A stretch of 64,000 bases of DNA from Chitinophagaceae bacterium (GCA_023251255.1 JAHEZD010000022.1:1-64000), one strand, 5' to 3'; positions 26,434 through 35,260 are shown, numbered from the stretch's first letter. Translations and numbers: made by a program. The notes: generated from the sequence alone by a model not told the origin.

Positions 26434-27426
26434 CTATTGTAAACTGACCAATGTTTGCAACGATTGATAAGCCTTGCCGCTTTCCAAACTTTCCACTGCT
26501 GCATTATAGGCATCTTCATAATTTTTATAGGCACCTGTACAATGCAGTGCCATGGCTGCATTGGCCAGCACTACTGCATTCTGCGCAAAGCTGCCTTCGC
26601 CTTTGATGATGCGTTGGAAAATCTTCGCTGCCTCTTCCACACTGCTGCCGCCATAAATATCTTCTGCAGCAACCGAACGTTTACCCAACTGCTGGGGAGT
26701 CATTATTCTTTCACCGGCTTGTGTAATGACTTTGGTATCGTTGGTCAGGGAAATCTCATCGTAACCATCCAAACTGTGGATGATGGTGAACGGATTGCCA
26801 GTTTGCTGCAGTAGGTAGTTATAGATCCTGGCCATTTCCAAACTATATACCCCCACCAATTGATAAACTGGCCTGGCAGGATTTACCATTGGCCCCAACA
26901 TATTGAAGAAGGTTCTTACTCCAAGGTTCTTTCTTATTGGCCCCACTGTTTTCAAGGCTGGATGGAAGAATGGTGCATGGAGGAAACAGATGTTTGCTTG
27001 CTCCAGCTCTTTCTTCAATTGATCGTTATCGTTTTTGAACTTATAGCCCAATTGCTCCATCACATTACTTGAACCTGAAATGGAGGAGGCTCCATAGTTA
27101 CCATGTTTGGCTACTTTCTGATTGGCCCCTGCTACAACGAAACAGGATAAGGTGGAAATGTTGAAGGTATTCTTTCCATCTCCACCAGTACCCACAATAT
27201 CAATGGTTTCGAGCCCATCAAAATCTGCTTTGATGCATAGGTCCAATAAGGCATCCCTAAAGCCTTGCAACTCCTCTATAGTAATGCTACGCATGAGGTA
27301 GACCGTCATGAAAGAAGTTATTTCATGTTCATTGTACATTCCCTTTCCGATATTCAGCAATACATCCTGTGCCTGCTGCCTGGACAAGGTCTTATGTTCG
27401 AACAGTGTTTGTAGAATCTTTTTCAT
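26434..27426 (-). CDS. trpD: Anthranilate phosphoribosyltransferase
   Basis: 330 residues, normal. It transfers the phosphoribosyl group of PRPP to anthranilate. Signature loops are present: IVGTGGDGKNTFNIST (PRPP), KHGNYGASSISGS and the DE-containing SLDGYDEISLTN. It is not fused to the TrpG amidotransferase. A CCCTCTTCAGGGG palindrome lies immediately before its ATG (about 27428-27447), in the same position that similar repeats occupy before leuB and trpF. Confidence 0.95.
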   Translation of the reverse strand: MKKILQTLFEHKTLSRQQAQDVLLNIGKGMYNEHEITSFMTVYLMRSITIEELQGFRDALLDLCIKADFDGLETIDIVGTGGDGKNTFNISTLSCFVVAGANQKVAKHGNYGASSISGSSNVMEQLGYKFKNDNDQLKKELEQANICFLHAPFFHPALKTVGPIRKNLGVRTFFNMLGPMVNPARPVYQLVGVYSLEMARIYNYLLQQTGNPFTIIHSLDGYDEISLTNDTKVITQAGERIMTPQQLGKRSVAAEDIYGGSSVEEAAKIFQRIIKGEGSFAQNAVVLANAAMALHCTGAYKNYEDAYNAAVESLESGKAYQSLQTLVSLQ

Positions 27427-27488
27427 ATCCTATGCCCCTGAAGAGGGATTATTATATTTTGTGGTTAATGGGCCCTTATATTTTGCAA

Positions 27489-28067
27489 TTAATTACTCAA
27501 CCAATTCCTCATGATTATTTCCCCCTCTGGTGTCAATACACTTTCGGGATGGAACTGCACGCCTTTTACATCATAGGTTTTATGCTGCAGTGCCATGATA
27601 TAATTGTTTTCGTCCGTTGCGGTGATTTCCAATTCTTCCGGGAAATTATTGTTGTCGATAACCCATGAATGGTAACGGCCAACTTCTATTTCATTGGGCA
27701 ATCCATCAAACAAAGGGTTACTTGCTCCAAGAGCGTGGACCAAGCTAATGGGTGTTGCTACACCATGATAAACAGTGGACAAATTCGTTAGTGTCCCACC
27801 AAAAGCCTGCCCAATAGCCTGATGCCCCAAACACACACCCAGTATGGATTTGGTTGGTGCATACATTTTTATCAATGGCAATAACAGGCCTGCTTCCTCC
27901 GGAATACCGGGGCCGGGAGACAAAATAATCTTATCGTATGCGTTTACTTTCTCCAAATCAATCTCATCGTTGCGGTAAACATCCACTTTTTCATGTGTTA
28001 TCTTTTCAACAAGGTGTACCAAGTTGTAGGTAAATGAATCGTAATTATCAAAGACTAAAATTTTCAT
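27489..28067 (-). CDS. trpG: Anthranilate synthase component II (glutamine amidotransferase)
   Basis: 192 residues. A class I glutaminase that delivers ammonia to TrpE; in many Bacteroidota the same subunit may also serve PabB. The triad is Cys79 (LGVCLGHQAIG), His173 and Glu175 (VQFHPESVLTPEG). PGPGIPEEAG forms the oxyanion strand. It lies between trpE and trpD on the same strand. The 72-bp gap to trpE contains an ATTCAAAATTTAAAA-type dispersed repeat. Confidence 0.93.
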   Translation of the reverse strand: MKILVFDNYDSFTYNLVHLVEKITHEKVDVYRNDEIDLEKVNAYDKIILSPGPGIPEEAGLLLPLIKMYAPTKSILGVCLGHQAIGQAFGGTLTNLSTVYHGVATPISLVHALGASNPLFDGLPNEIEVGRYHSWVIDNNNFPEELEITATDENNYIMALQHKTYDVKGVQFHPESVLTPEGEIIMRNWLSN

Positions 28068-28080
28068 GGCTTATTATTTT

Positions 28081-28139
28081 GAATTTCAAATGTTGAATCC
28101 TGAATGAGGGCCTATCATTCAAAATTTAAAACACAACAT
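28081..28139. repeat. Dispersed ATTCAAAATTTAAAA palindrome
   Basis: AT-rich inverted sequence with CAAATGTTGAAT and ATTCAAAATTTAAAA in the trpE-trpG gap. Similar sequences lie at 53086-53163 and 61637-61672. Its position between two genes of one operon suggests a neutral intergenic insertion or a processing hairpin. Confidence 0.65.
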
Positions 28140-29567
28140 TTAAAATAATTGTTCTGCTAACACTATCGCTTTTTTCAAAGCCCCCAGTTTATTGTTCACT
28201 TCCTGCAATTCATTTTCTGGCTTGCTTGCTGCTACCACACCTGCCCCAGCCTGATAGGTCAATGTATTGTCCTTGCTGAGGAAAGTCCTGATCATGATTG
28301 CCTGATTGAAACTGCCATCAAAGCCAACGAAACCAATGCACCCACCATAATAACTTCTTTCTGTTGGCTCGTACTGGTTAATCAGCTCCATGGCCTTAAT
28401 CTTGGGGGCGCCACTCAATGTACCGGCGGGGAAGGTCTTGGCCAATAATAAAAAAGGGTTTGTTCCTTCTGGCACATCGCCCACCACTTCACTCACCAAA
28501 TGGATTACGTGGCTGTAGTACTGCACCTGTTTATAATGTGCTACTTGTACATTGTGGCAAAGGCGGCTCAAATCATTCCTTGCCAGGTCAACCAACATCA
28601 CATGTTCTGCATTTTCCTTGGCATCCAGTTTCAGGCGTTCTGTCTCTATTCTGTCCACCTCATCGTTACCACTACGCTTGAATGTTCCGGCAATGGGATG
28701 GACAATTGCTTTGCCCTTATTGATAATGAGCTGGCTTTCGGGAGATGAACCCAGTAATTTATAGTCGCCATAATCAAAGAAAAACAAATAAGGTGAAGGG
28801 TTCACATTCCGCAAGGCCCTGTAAACATTGAATTCATCTCCAGTGAAACTTTGTTGGAACCTCCTGCTGAGTACTATTTGGAACACATCGCCCCGCAAGC
28901 AACTTTGGATGCCTTTCTGCACCATTGTTCTGTAATCCTCATCTGTCATGTTACTGGTTTCCGATGATTGCAGTGCAAATGGGTATATAGGTACATCCTT
29001 GCTCCTGATCAAACTTTCCACACCTGCAATATCACTTTCCAAGCCGCTGATCCTATTCTCCAACAAGAACAGTTCATCTTTGAAATGATTGATGGCTATC
29101 ACATATTGATAGAGGCGGTAACGCATGAGGGGGATTGCATCGTTGGATGCCGGATGTTGATTGTTCGATGTTGCTAAATCAATCTTATCGAAGAACTGCA
29201 CTGCATCATAGGTTGAATACCCATACAATCCCTGTGCAAATTTTTCTTCCTTACTGCCCTCTTCCATATCGAAGCTCTGCATGAAATCCAAAATCAGGTT
29301 AGGCACCGTATTCGTTTTGTTTATCGCTACTTTTTCAGGGGCCAGATTGGGGAGCTTGAACTCGATGCCCTTTGCTGAAGATATTTCTATACCCCCTATG
29401 GCATTAATACAAATGAATGAATAGCTATTTTCTGCAGCATGGTTGTCTGTGCTTTCCAACAAGATCGTATCCCTGAACCTGTCCCTTACCCTTAAGTAAA
29501 TGCCAACAGGTGTGTACACATCTGCCAACATTTTTTTAGAAGTGGTTTCTACTATTATCTTTTTCAT
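28140..29567 (-). CDS. trpE: Anthranilate synthase component I
   Basis: 475 residues. It makes anthranilate from chorismate and ammonia. The N-terminal feedback site is intact: DTILLESTDNH with Ser39 in the L-L-E-S tryptophan-binding motif, so allosteric inhibition by Trp is expected. The chorismate-binding core shows GDVFQIVLSRRFQ, SPSPYLFF-like NPSPYLFFFDYG, HPIAGTFKRSG and AGAGVVAASKPENE. It is the first structural gene after the trpL attenuator, with 43 bp between the terminator and the ATG. Confidence 0.96.
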   Translation of the reverse strand: MKKIIVETTSKKMLADVYTPVGIYLRVRDRFRDTILLESTDNHAAENSYSFICINAIGGIEISSAKGIEFKLPNLAPEKVAINKTNTVPNLILDFMQSFDMEEGSKEEKFAQGLYGYSTYDAVQFFDKIDLATSNNQHPASNDAIPLMRYRLYQYVIAINHFKDELFLLENRISGLESDIAGVESLIRSKDVPIYPFALQSSETSNMTDEDYRTMVQKGIQSCLRGDVFQIVLSRRFQQSFTGDEFNVYRALRNVNPSPYLFFFDYGDYKLLGSSPESQLIINKGKAIVHPIAGTFKRSGNDEVDRIETERLKLDAKENAEHVMLVDLARNDLSRLCHNVQVAHYKQVQYYSHVIHLVSEVVGDVPEGTNPFLLLAKTFPAGTLSGAPKIKAMELINQYEPTERSYYGGCIGFVGFDGSFNQAIMIRTFLSKDNTLTYQAGAGVVAASKPENELQEVNNKLGALKKAIVLAEQLF

Positions 29568-29582
29568 TCTTTATTTTTTGGG

Positions 29583-29604
29583 CTTCGACGAGCTCAGCCT
29601 GCCA
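29583..29604. repeat. CTTCGAC...AGCCTGCC dispersed repeat
   Basis: One member of a family (CTTCGACRRGYTCAGSCTGNCA) also seen at 23949-23971, 34117-34139 and, inverted, at 23895-23916. It sits between the trp terminator and the trpE start codon. Confidence 0.6.
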
Positions 29605-29610
29605 ACAAAC

Positions 29611-29640
29611 AAAAAGCCCCAACATTTCTGGTGGGGCCTT
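29611..29640 (-). terminator. trp attenuator terminator
   Basis: On the minus strand GGCCCCACC and GTTGGGGC form a G/C-rich stem around AGAAAT, followed directly by TTTTT. It lies 38 bases after the trpL stop codon and 43 bases before trpE, the position expected for a transcription attenuator. The upstream GGGG in trpL codons 17-18 could pair with the CCCC of the stem as a partial antiterminator; the full alternative fold was not resolved by eye. Confidence 0.85.
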
Positions 29641-29677
29641 TGAATATTATTTCAAATAAGTAGTGCATACGACATTA

Positions 29678-29737
29678 CTATACCCCTTTGAGTATTGTAT
29701 GCCACCACCATTGTTGATTTGTTATTTGCTGATTCAT
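29678..29737 (-). CDS. trpL: trp operon leader peptide (WWW)
   Basis: 19 codons: MNQQITNQQWWWHTILKGV then TAG. Three consecutive Trp codons (residues 10-12) in so short a frame, directly before a terminator and trpE, identify it as the sensor of an attenuator: ribosomes stalling for charged tRNA-Trp would change folding downstream. It is too short for normal gene finding. A promoter (29743-29774) places the predicted transcription start within a few bases of the ATG, so the message may be nearly leaderless. Confidence 0.9.
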   Translation of the reverse strand: MNQQITNQQWWWHTILKGV

Positions 29738-29742
29738 TTATG

Positions 29743-29774
29743 CAATGTTAGCGACGCATTTTAGAACAGCCAAA
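29743..29774 (-). promoter_or_regulatory. Promoter of the trp operon
   Basis: On the minus strand TTTG (29774-29771), a 20-base spacer, and TAACATTG (29750-29743), which differs from the Bacteroidota -7 element TAnnTTTG at one base. The -7 element ends 5 bases before the trpL ATG. Confidence 0.6.
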
Positions 29775-29880
29775 AAAAATGTAAGTTATTTAAAGCTATG
29801 TCGTATTTATTGGCAGTGTTCGGAAACGGATGCAACGTTTCAGATAAACTTGAAGCTAACAATGCAACCGTTAATAATCT

Positions 29881-29950
29881 CCAAAAAAAATGTTACCCTT
29901 TTTTCTGTTACATTTTATTTTGTAACATTTTTTTTGGTAACATTTTTGGA
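29881..29950. repeat. Four-site TGTTAC/GTAACA palindrome with exact 15-bp spacing
   Basis: TGTTACC at 29891, TGTTACA at 29906, TGTAACA at 29921 and GGTAACA at 29936: steps of exactly 15 bp and orientations ++--, all separated by A/T runs. The whole can fold into one hairpin, and the dyad could also be bound by a protein. It has the same design as half of the eight-site array at 1-116, with a different word. It lies in the msrB-trp divergent gap. Confidence 0.8.
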
Positions 29951-30055
29951 GACTGTCTTTTTGCTTGGATAAACAGTCAACTATTTGTGTAATGCCAATC
30001 AGTGTTTTAGCAAAACCTAAACACCTATAAAAACGTTCATTATTAAAACCATTTT

Positions 30056-30520
30056 ATGAAACCAATCATACTAGTCATTGCAACCATCCTAATTATGAAC
30101 AGTTGCACCACCAATGCACAAACTAAGCAATTTGCCGTAACAAAAACAGATAAGGAATGGAGGGCCCAGTTAACGGCTGAGCAATTTGAGGTGACCAGGA
30201 AACAGGGAACCGAAACGGCTTTTACCGGCAAATACTGGAACAACCATGAGAAGGGTACCTATAGCTGTATATGCTGTGGACAGGAACTCTTCAGTAGTGA
30301 AACAAAATTTGAAAGCGGTACGGGATGGCCAAGTTTCTACAAGCCATCCATTGCCAAAAACATGGAAGAGTCAGTAGATCATTCTTTTGGTTCCACTAGA
30401 ACGGAAGTCCATTGCAGTAGGTGTGGTGCACATTTGGGCCATGTATTTGAAGATGGCCCCAAGCCTACAGGATTACGCTACTGCATGAATTCTGCTTCTT
30501 TACAATTCACTAAAAAGTAA
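30056..30520 (+). CDS. msrB: Peptide-methionine (R)-S-oxide reductase, exported lipoprotein
   Basis: 154 residues. It reduces methionine-R-sulfoxide in damaged proteins. Catalytic Cys143 lies in RYCMNSASL; zinc ligands are the pairs around Cys71/Cys74 (YSCICCGQ) and Cys120/Cys123 ([17 protein letters not shown]). [10 protein letters not shown] is the family signature. A lipoprotein signal with Cys17 (LIMNSC) implies action in the envelope, where it repairs oxidised exported proteins. It stands alone on the plus strand between hisB and trpL, splitting the his-trp region. Confidence 0.95.
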   Translation: MKPIILVIATILIMNSCTTNAQTKQFAVTKTDKEWRAQLTAEQFEVTRKQGTETAFTGKYWNNHEKGTYSCICCGQELFSSETKFESGTGWPSFYKPSIAKNMEESVDHSFGSTRTEVHCSRCGAHLGHVFEDGPKPTGLRYCMNSASLQFTKK

Positions 30521-30526
30521 ATACCT

Positions 30527-30560
30527 GTCATAGTCCGGCCACGGATGGCCAGACTATGAC
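30527..30560. terminator. Bidirectional hairpin between msrB and hisB
   Basis: GTCATAGTC-C-GGCCA and TGGCC-A-GACTATGAC form a 14-15 bp stem with a 4-base loop between the convergent ends of msrB and hisB. Its last base touches the hisB stop codon. There is no T run, so termination is inferred from position and strength. Confidence 0.6.
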
Positions 30561-31693
30561 TATAAAACGCCCTTGGTGCTGGGCAAATAATTACTCAACG
30601 GGTCCCTTTTTACAGCCATTTTTATTGCTTTGGCAAAGGCTTTAAAAATGGCTTCTATTTTATGGTGCTCGTTCTCTCCTTTGCATTCAATGTTCAAGTT
30701 ACATTTAGCAGCATCACTAAATGATTTGAAGAAATGGAAGAACATTTCTGTGGGCACCTCCCCTATCTTTTCCCGTTTGAAATCTGCGTCCCAAACAATC
30801 CAGTTCCGTCCACCAAAATCAATCAATACCTTGGCCTCGGCTTCATCCATGGGCAAGGCAAAGCCATAACGCTCCATACCAGTTTTATCTATCAATGCCT
30901 TAGCAAAGGCTTCGCCCAGCGCAATACCGGTATCTTCAATGGTATGGTGCTCGTCAATATGCAAATCGCCCTTTGTGGTAATGTCCAAATCCATTTTGCC
31001 ATGACGTGCAATCTGGTCCAACATGTGATCGAAGAAGCCCAGGCCTGTATGGATATTGGCCCTGCCGCTACCATCCAAATTCAACCCTATGCTTATTTTT
31101 GTTTCGTTGGTATTCCGTTCATGTACTAGCTTTCTTAAACCAAGTTTCAAGAAAGTATAGATTTCATTCCAATTGTTCGTTTCCAAAACAATCGTACTTC
31201 TTAAAGTATTTTCTTGTTCATCCGTTAACTGGTGCAAGGGTGAAGTGAGATAAATGGCTTTTGCCCCAAGGTTCTTTGCCAACTGAATATCGCTCCACCT
31301 ATCACCAATAACAAAGGAATTCCCTAAGTCATATTCCTCCTTATTGAAAAAATGGGTGAGCAAAGCTGTCCCCGGTTTCCTTGTTGGTTGATTGTCTGCT
31401 ACAAAAGTTTTATCGATATGGATTTCATCAAACACAAACCCCTCGCCTTCCAAAGTCCTTAGCATGAGGTTCTGATAAGGTTCAAATGTTTCTGCTGGAT
31501 AAGAAGCTGTTCCCAATCCGTCCTGATTGGTGACCATTACCTTGTAATAATCCAAATCGGCAGCAATTTTTGACAGTGCGGTTATGGCCCCTTTCACAAA
31601 AGAAGTTTTATCTGTTGAATCAACCTGAAAATCTGATGGGGGTTCCTGCAGTATTACTCCGTCCCTATCGATAAATAAAATCCTTTTGCTCAT
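30560..31693 (-). CDS. hisB: Bifunctional histidinol-phosphatase / imidazoleglycerol-phosphate dehydratase
   Basis: 377 residues in two parts. Residues 1-165 are a HAD phosphatase (ILFIDRDGVILQEPP with Asp9 and Asp11; FVIGDRWSDIQLA) that dephosphorylates histidinol phosphate. Residues 185-377 are IGP dehydratase, with the metal-binding histidines in GLGFFDHMLDQIARH, HIDEHHTIEDTGIALGEA and ENEHHKIEAIFKA. The fusion is the gammaproteobacterial and Bacteroidota form. Its start overlaps the hisC stop by 4 bp (ATGA), so translation is coupled. It is the last gene of the hisGDCB run. Confidence 0.95.
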   Translation of the reverse strand: MSKRILFIDRDGVILQEPPSDFQVDSTDKTSFVKGAITALSKIAADLDYYKVMVTNQDGLGTASYPAETFEPYQNLMLRTLEGEGFVFDEIHIDKTFVADNQPTRKPGTALLTHFFNKEEYDLGNSFVIGDRWSDIQLAKNLGAKAIYLTSPLHQLTDEQENTLRSTIVLETNNWNEIYTFLKLGLRKLVHERNTNETKISIGLNLDGSGRANIHTGLGFFDHMLDQIARHGKMDLDITTKGDLHIDEHHTIEDTGIALGEAFAKALIDKTGMERYGFALPMDEAEAKVLIDFGGRNWIVWDADFKREKIGEVPTEMFFHFFKSFSDAAKCNLNIECKGENEHHKIEAIFKAFAKAIKMAVKRDPLSNYLPSTKGVL

Positions 31694-32751
31694 ATTATTT
31701 CGTTTATGTAGTCAGCAATCGCATCAATTAGCAACGTGTTCTCCTTTTCTGTACCAACCGTTATCCGCAAACAGTCCTCACACAATTTTACACTGCTCCT
31801 ATCCCTTACCACAATTCCTTTTGTTAATAGGCATCCGTACAGTTTTCTGGCATCCTTGATCTTTACCAGGAAAAAATTAGCGTCGCTGGGGTATATTTTC
31901 TCCACAATTGGAATCTGGGTGAACACATCCATCAAGGCGCTACGCATATCAACCAGGATCTTGATCATGTCGTTTACTTGCCCAACCTCTTCCAATGCTT
32001 TCAAAGCCAATTCCTGTGTTGCTTGATTGATATTGTAAGGAGGTTTCACCTTGTTCAGCACATCAATAACGTCAATGGAAGCAAATGCCATCCCCAAACG
32101 TAACGCAGCCAATCCCCAGGCTTTGCTGAATGTTTGCATCACCACCAAGTTTGGATAATCGCCTAGTTCTTGAATGAAGGATTTTTGTTTGGCAAAATTG
32201 ATATAGGCTTCATCAATAACAACTAGTCCATTAAAGTTGTTCAAGACAGATTCAATATCGATTCTGTTTAATGAATTGCCTGTTGGATTATTGGGTGAAC
32301 AAATCCAAATGAGTTTTGTGTTTTCATCAACCAGGTTTTCCAAATGGACCAAATCCAATTGAAAGTCTTCCAATAAAGGGGCTTTACGAATTTCCACATC
32401 ATTGATGTTGGCACTTACTTCATACATGCCATAAGTTGGTGGGCAGATGATGACATTATCCTTTTTGGGTTCACAAAAACTTCTGAAGAGTAAATCAATG
32501 CATTCATCACTGCCATTGCCCAAGAAAATGTTTTCAGCGGGAACGCTTTTTACAAAAGCAATGGCCTGTTTTAACTTTTGCTGATGTGGGTCTGGATAAC
32601 GATTGTACCATTTGGTTAATGGACTGCCCAAACTGTTTTCATTGGCATCGAGAAATACTTTTGCTTCACCGCTAAATTCATCACGGGCTGATGAGTAAGG
32701 AGTGAGGGATTTTATATTTGGCCGTATTAGTTTATCGAGATTGAAGTTCAT
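31690..32751 (-). CDS. hisC: Histidinol-phosphate aminotransferase
   Basis: 353 residues. A class I/II PLP aminotransferase converting imidazole acetol phosphate to histidinol phosphate with glutamate. The Schiff-base lysine is Lys210 (MQTFSKAWGLAALRLG). ANENSLGSP, LGNGSDECIDL, SPNNPTGNS and VVIDEAYI are the expected motifs. The gene sits between hisD and hisB. A CCCCCAGGGAGGGG repeat lies in the 66-bp gap upstream (about 32787-32802). Confidence 0.95.
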   Translation of the reverse strand: MNFNLDKLIRPNIKSLTPYSSARDEFSGEAKVFLDANENSLGSPLTKWYNRYPDPHQQKLKQAIAFVKSVPAENIFLGNGSDECIDLLFRSFCEPKKDNVIICPPTYGMYEVSANINDVEIRKAPLLEDFQLDLVHLENLVDENTKLIWICSPNNPTGNSLNRIDIESVLNNFNGLVVIDEAYINFAKQKSFIQELGDYPNLVVMQTFSKAWGLAALRLGMAFASIDVIDVLNKVKPPYNINQATQELALKALEEVGQVNDMIKILVDMRSALMDVFTQIPIVEKIYPSDANFFLVKIKDARKLYGCLLTKGIVVRDRSSVKLCEDCLRITVGTEKENTLLIDAIADYINEII

Positions 32752-32817
32752 ATTCGTATGTATGATTTTTATTCGGAGCGTCCATCATCCCCTCCCTGGG
32801 GGATGGCGACCTAACCA

Positions 32818-34095
32818 TCATTTCCCCAACCGGATGGCAACCGCATTCCTATGTGCATCCAACCCTTCGGCCGCTGCCATTAGTTCAACAGTTTTGCCAA
32901 TGGCACGCAAACCCTCCTGTGTTAATTTTTGATAGGTAATTTTCTTTACAAAACTATCCACGCTTACACCACTATAAGCTTTTGCAAAACCATTGGTAGG
33001 CAGTGTATGATTGGTGCCACTTGCATAATCGCCCGCACTTTCTGGTGAATAGTTGCCCAAGAAAATGGAACCAGCATTGCTGATTTTTTCAGCAATGGTT
33101 TCATCATCTGCACAGGCAATGATTAAATGTTCAGCAGCATATTCGTTTACTAAATCAATTGCTTCATCAATGGTATTTACAACGATGGCTTTGCTGTTTT
33201 CCAATGCCCGTACAGCAATTTCTTTCCTAGGCAATTGCTGTACTTGCTTTCCCAGTTCCGCATTGATTCCAATTACCAGTTCCTGATTGGTAGTTACCAA
33301 TAAAACCTGACTGTCCACACCGTGTTCAGCTTGGCTTAATAGGTCTGCTGCAACGAATGAGGCATTGGCTGTGCCATCGGCCAATACACAAACCTCACTT
33401 GGACCAGCAGGCATATCAATGGCAATACCTTCTTGTTGAATTAACTGTTTGGCACAGGTTACATATTGGTTTCCCGGGCCAAATATTTTGTGTACTTGAG
33501 GAACTGTTCCTGTGCCATAAGCCATAGCAGCAATGGCCTGTACACCACCTACTTTGTACATCCTTGTAATGCCCACCAATTGGGCCGCATACAAAATAGC
33601 GGGATGTGCTGAACCATCGCTATTGGGTGGCGTACATAAGACTACTTCTTTGCAACCTGCAATCCTAGCTGGGATACCCAACATTAAAACAGTGGAGAAC
33701 AAAGGGGCCGTGCCACCTGGAATGTACAATCCAACTTTTTCTATGCCCACGCTTTTACGCCAGCACCTTACACCGGGCATTGTTTCAACTATTTCAACTT
33801 TGCCTGTTTGCTGTTGGTGAAAAGTATTGATATTATTGGCTGCCGTTTGAATGGCTTCTTTTAGTTCATCGGACAATGCTGCAACAGCCGCATTCATTTC
33901 GTTTTCAGTGACAACAAAATCATTCAATTGAACCCCATCAAATTGTGCAGTATATTTCTCAATAGCAGCGTCACCATTTTGCTTTACATCAGCCAATACG
34001 GCTTTTACTTTCCCTTGTAAGGAAACCGTATCAAATGTTGGACGCTGCAATAGCTTGCTCCACTCTTTTTTAGCAGGATATAAATACGTTTTCAT
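32818..34095 (-). CDS. hisD: Histidinol dehydrogenase
   Basis: 425 residues. A zinc enzyme that oxidises histidinol to histidine in two NAD-dependent steps. Signature stretches are present: GLYIPGGTAPLFSTVLMLGI, FGPGNQYVTCAKQ, DMPAGPSEVCVLAD, AEHGVDSQVLLVT, and EYAAEHLIIACAD followed by GTNHTLPTNGFAKAYSGVSV. It lies between hisG (92 bp, containing a CTTCGAC-type repeat at 34117-34139) and hisC. Confidence 0.96.
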   Translation of the reverse strand: MKTYLYPAKKEWSKLLQRPTFDTVSLQGKVKAVLADVKQNGDAAIEKYTAQFDGVQLNDFVVTENEMNAAVAALSDELKEAIQTAANNINTFHQQQTGKVEIVETMPGVRCWRKSVGIEKVGLYIPGGTAPLFSTVLMLGIPARIAGCKEVVLCTPPNSDGSAHPAILYAAQLVGITRMYKVGGVQAIAAMAYGTGTVPQVHKIFGPGNQYVTCAKQLIQQEGIAIDMPAGPSEVCVLADGTANASFVAADLLSQAEHGVDSQVLLVTTNQELVIGINAELGKQVQQLPRKEIAVRALENSKAIVVNTIDEAIDLVNEYAAEHLIIACADDETIAEKISNAGSIFLGNYSPESAGDYASGTNHTLPTNGFAKAYSGVSVDSFVKKITYQKLTQEGLRAIGKTVELMAAAEGLDAHRNAVAIRLGK

Positions 34096-34187
34096 TTTGA
34101 CTGTTTATTGTAACCGCCTTCGACAAGTTCAGGCTGACATCCCTACAACACAATTAATTTTGAATTCTCCAATCAGGACTCTTCAAA

Positions 34188-35045
34188 TTATATTATCATC
34201 TTCTCAATTGGCACTACCAGGATCCCCTGTGCGCCATGTGCTTTTAGTTGTTCAATAATTTCCCAGAATTCATTCTCGTTCAGCACGGAGTGAACGCTGC
34301 TCCATCCTTCTTCTGCCAGGGGCAAAACTGTTGGGCTTTTCATGCCGGGCAGTAAGGCGATAATTTCACTCAATTTGTCATTGGGTGCATTGAGCAAGAT
34401 ATATTTATTGTTCTTGGCCTTCTTTACAGCTTGTATCCTGAACAGCAGTTTGTCCAGCAACCGCTGTTGTTCTGCTGATAAGCTTTTATTCTTGATCAAT
34501 ACTGCCTGGCTTTGCAAAATAACCTCCACTTCCTTCAAGCCATTCATAAAAAGCGTGGAACCACTGCTTACCAGGTCACAAACAGCATCGGCCAAACCAA
34601 TGCCCGGGGCTATTTCTACACTGCCGCTAATTTCATGTAGCTCTGCTTTGATATTTTTTTCATTCAAGAACTTACTGGTCAGCACAGGATAGCTGGTGGC
34701 AATCCTTTTGCCCTGCAAATAAGTGTTGTTGTACTCGTCCGCTTTGGGAACAGCAATACTTAACCTGCATTTGCCAAAACCCAATTCCTCCACGGTCTCC
34801 ACTGATTTGTTTTTTTCATACAGCACATTTTCACCAACTATGCCAATGTCAGCAACCCCATCGCTTACATACTCAGGGATATCATCATCACGCAGGAAAA
34901 AGATCTCTATGGGAAAATTCTCCGATTCGGTCCTTAGCCTGTCCTTCACGTTCCGTAAATCAATGCCACAATCCTTTAGGAGCTTGATGGAGTCTTCTGA
35001 CAACCTCCCACTTTTTTGAATAGCCAATCTCAGTTTGTTGCTCAT
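34188..35045 (-). CDS. hisG: ATP phosphoribosyltransferase, long form
   Basis: 285 residues. The first committed step, joining ATP and PRPP, and the target of feedback inhibition by histidine. The length and the C-terminal region (PTVLPLAEEGWSSVHSVLNE, then GAQGILVVPIEKMI) show the long form with its own regulatory domain, so HisZ is not needed. Core motifs include LRLAIQKSGRLSEDS, DDIPEYVSDGVADIGIVGEN and the PRPP loop DLVSSGSTL. It is the first structural gene after the hisL attenuator. Confidence 0.95.
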   Translation of the reverse strand: MSNKLRLAIQKSGRLSEDSIKLLKDCGIDLRNVKDRLRTESENFPIEIFFLRDDDIPEYVSDGVADIGIVGENVLYEKNKSVETVEELGFGKCRLSIAVPKADEYNNTYLQGKRIATSYPVLTSKFLNEKNIKAELHEISGSVEIAPGIGLADAVCDLVSSGSTLFMNGLKEVEVILQSQAVLIKNKSLSAEQQRLLDKLLFRIQAVKKAKNNKYILLNAPNDKLSEIIALLPGMKSPTVLPLAEEGWSSVHSVLNENEFWEIIEQLKAHGAQGILVVPIEKMII

Positions 35046-35131
35046 TTTGTTGAATCATGTTATGCAGTACAAGAATGCGACGCAACTAAAGTTGCTCTTT
35101 ACCCTACTGCTGGTTACCAAATTACCTCACC

Positions 35132-35173
35132 CCTGCCTTTGCCGGCAGGCTCGTTCCCTCTCCTTGAGGAGAG
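35132..35173. repeat. Composite dispersed palindromes upstream of hisG
   Basis: Two palindromes side by side: CCTGCCTTTGCCGGCAGG (35132-35149), the inverse of the core at 2725-2742, and CCCTCTCCTTGAGGAGAGGG (about 35153-35173). They lie between the his attenuator terminator and hisG, within the transcribed leader. Confidence 0.75.
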
Positions 35174-35229
35174 GGGGGTTGCGAAGAACGAAGCGAAGAT
35201 TGTGCTTCGCAACATTGACTTCAGGGCAA

Positions 35230-35260
35230 GAAAAAAGCCTACTCCAAGGAGTAAGCTTTT
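35230..35260 (-). terminator. his attenuator terminator
   Basis: On the minus strand AAAGC-T-TACTCC and GGAGTA-G-GCTTT form the stem with a TT loop, followed by a T run. Segment 3 (AGCTTACTC, 35257-35249) can instead pair over nine positions, including G-T pairs, with GGGTAGGCT (35302-35294) at the end of hisL. The latter in turn can pair with CTTACCC (35312-35306) inside hisL. This is the classic 1:2, 2:3, 3:4 arrangement. Confidence 0.9.

Larger units (their letters stand above)
29738..30055. other. Divergent region between trpL and msrB
   Basis: 318 bp without a gene. It contains the trp promoter on the minus strand and the four-site TGTTAC palindrome at 29881-29950. The remainder upstream of msrB shows no clear promoter that I can support. 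Confidence 0.6.
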
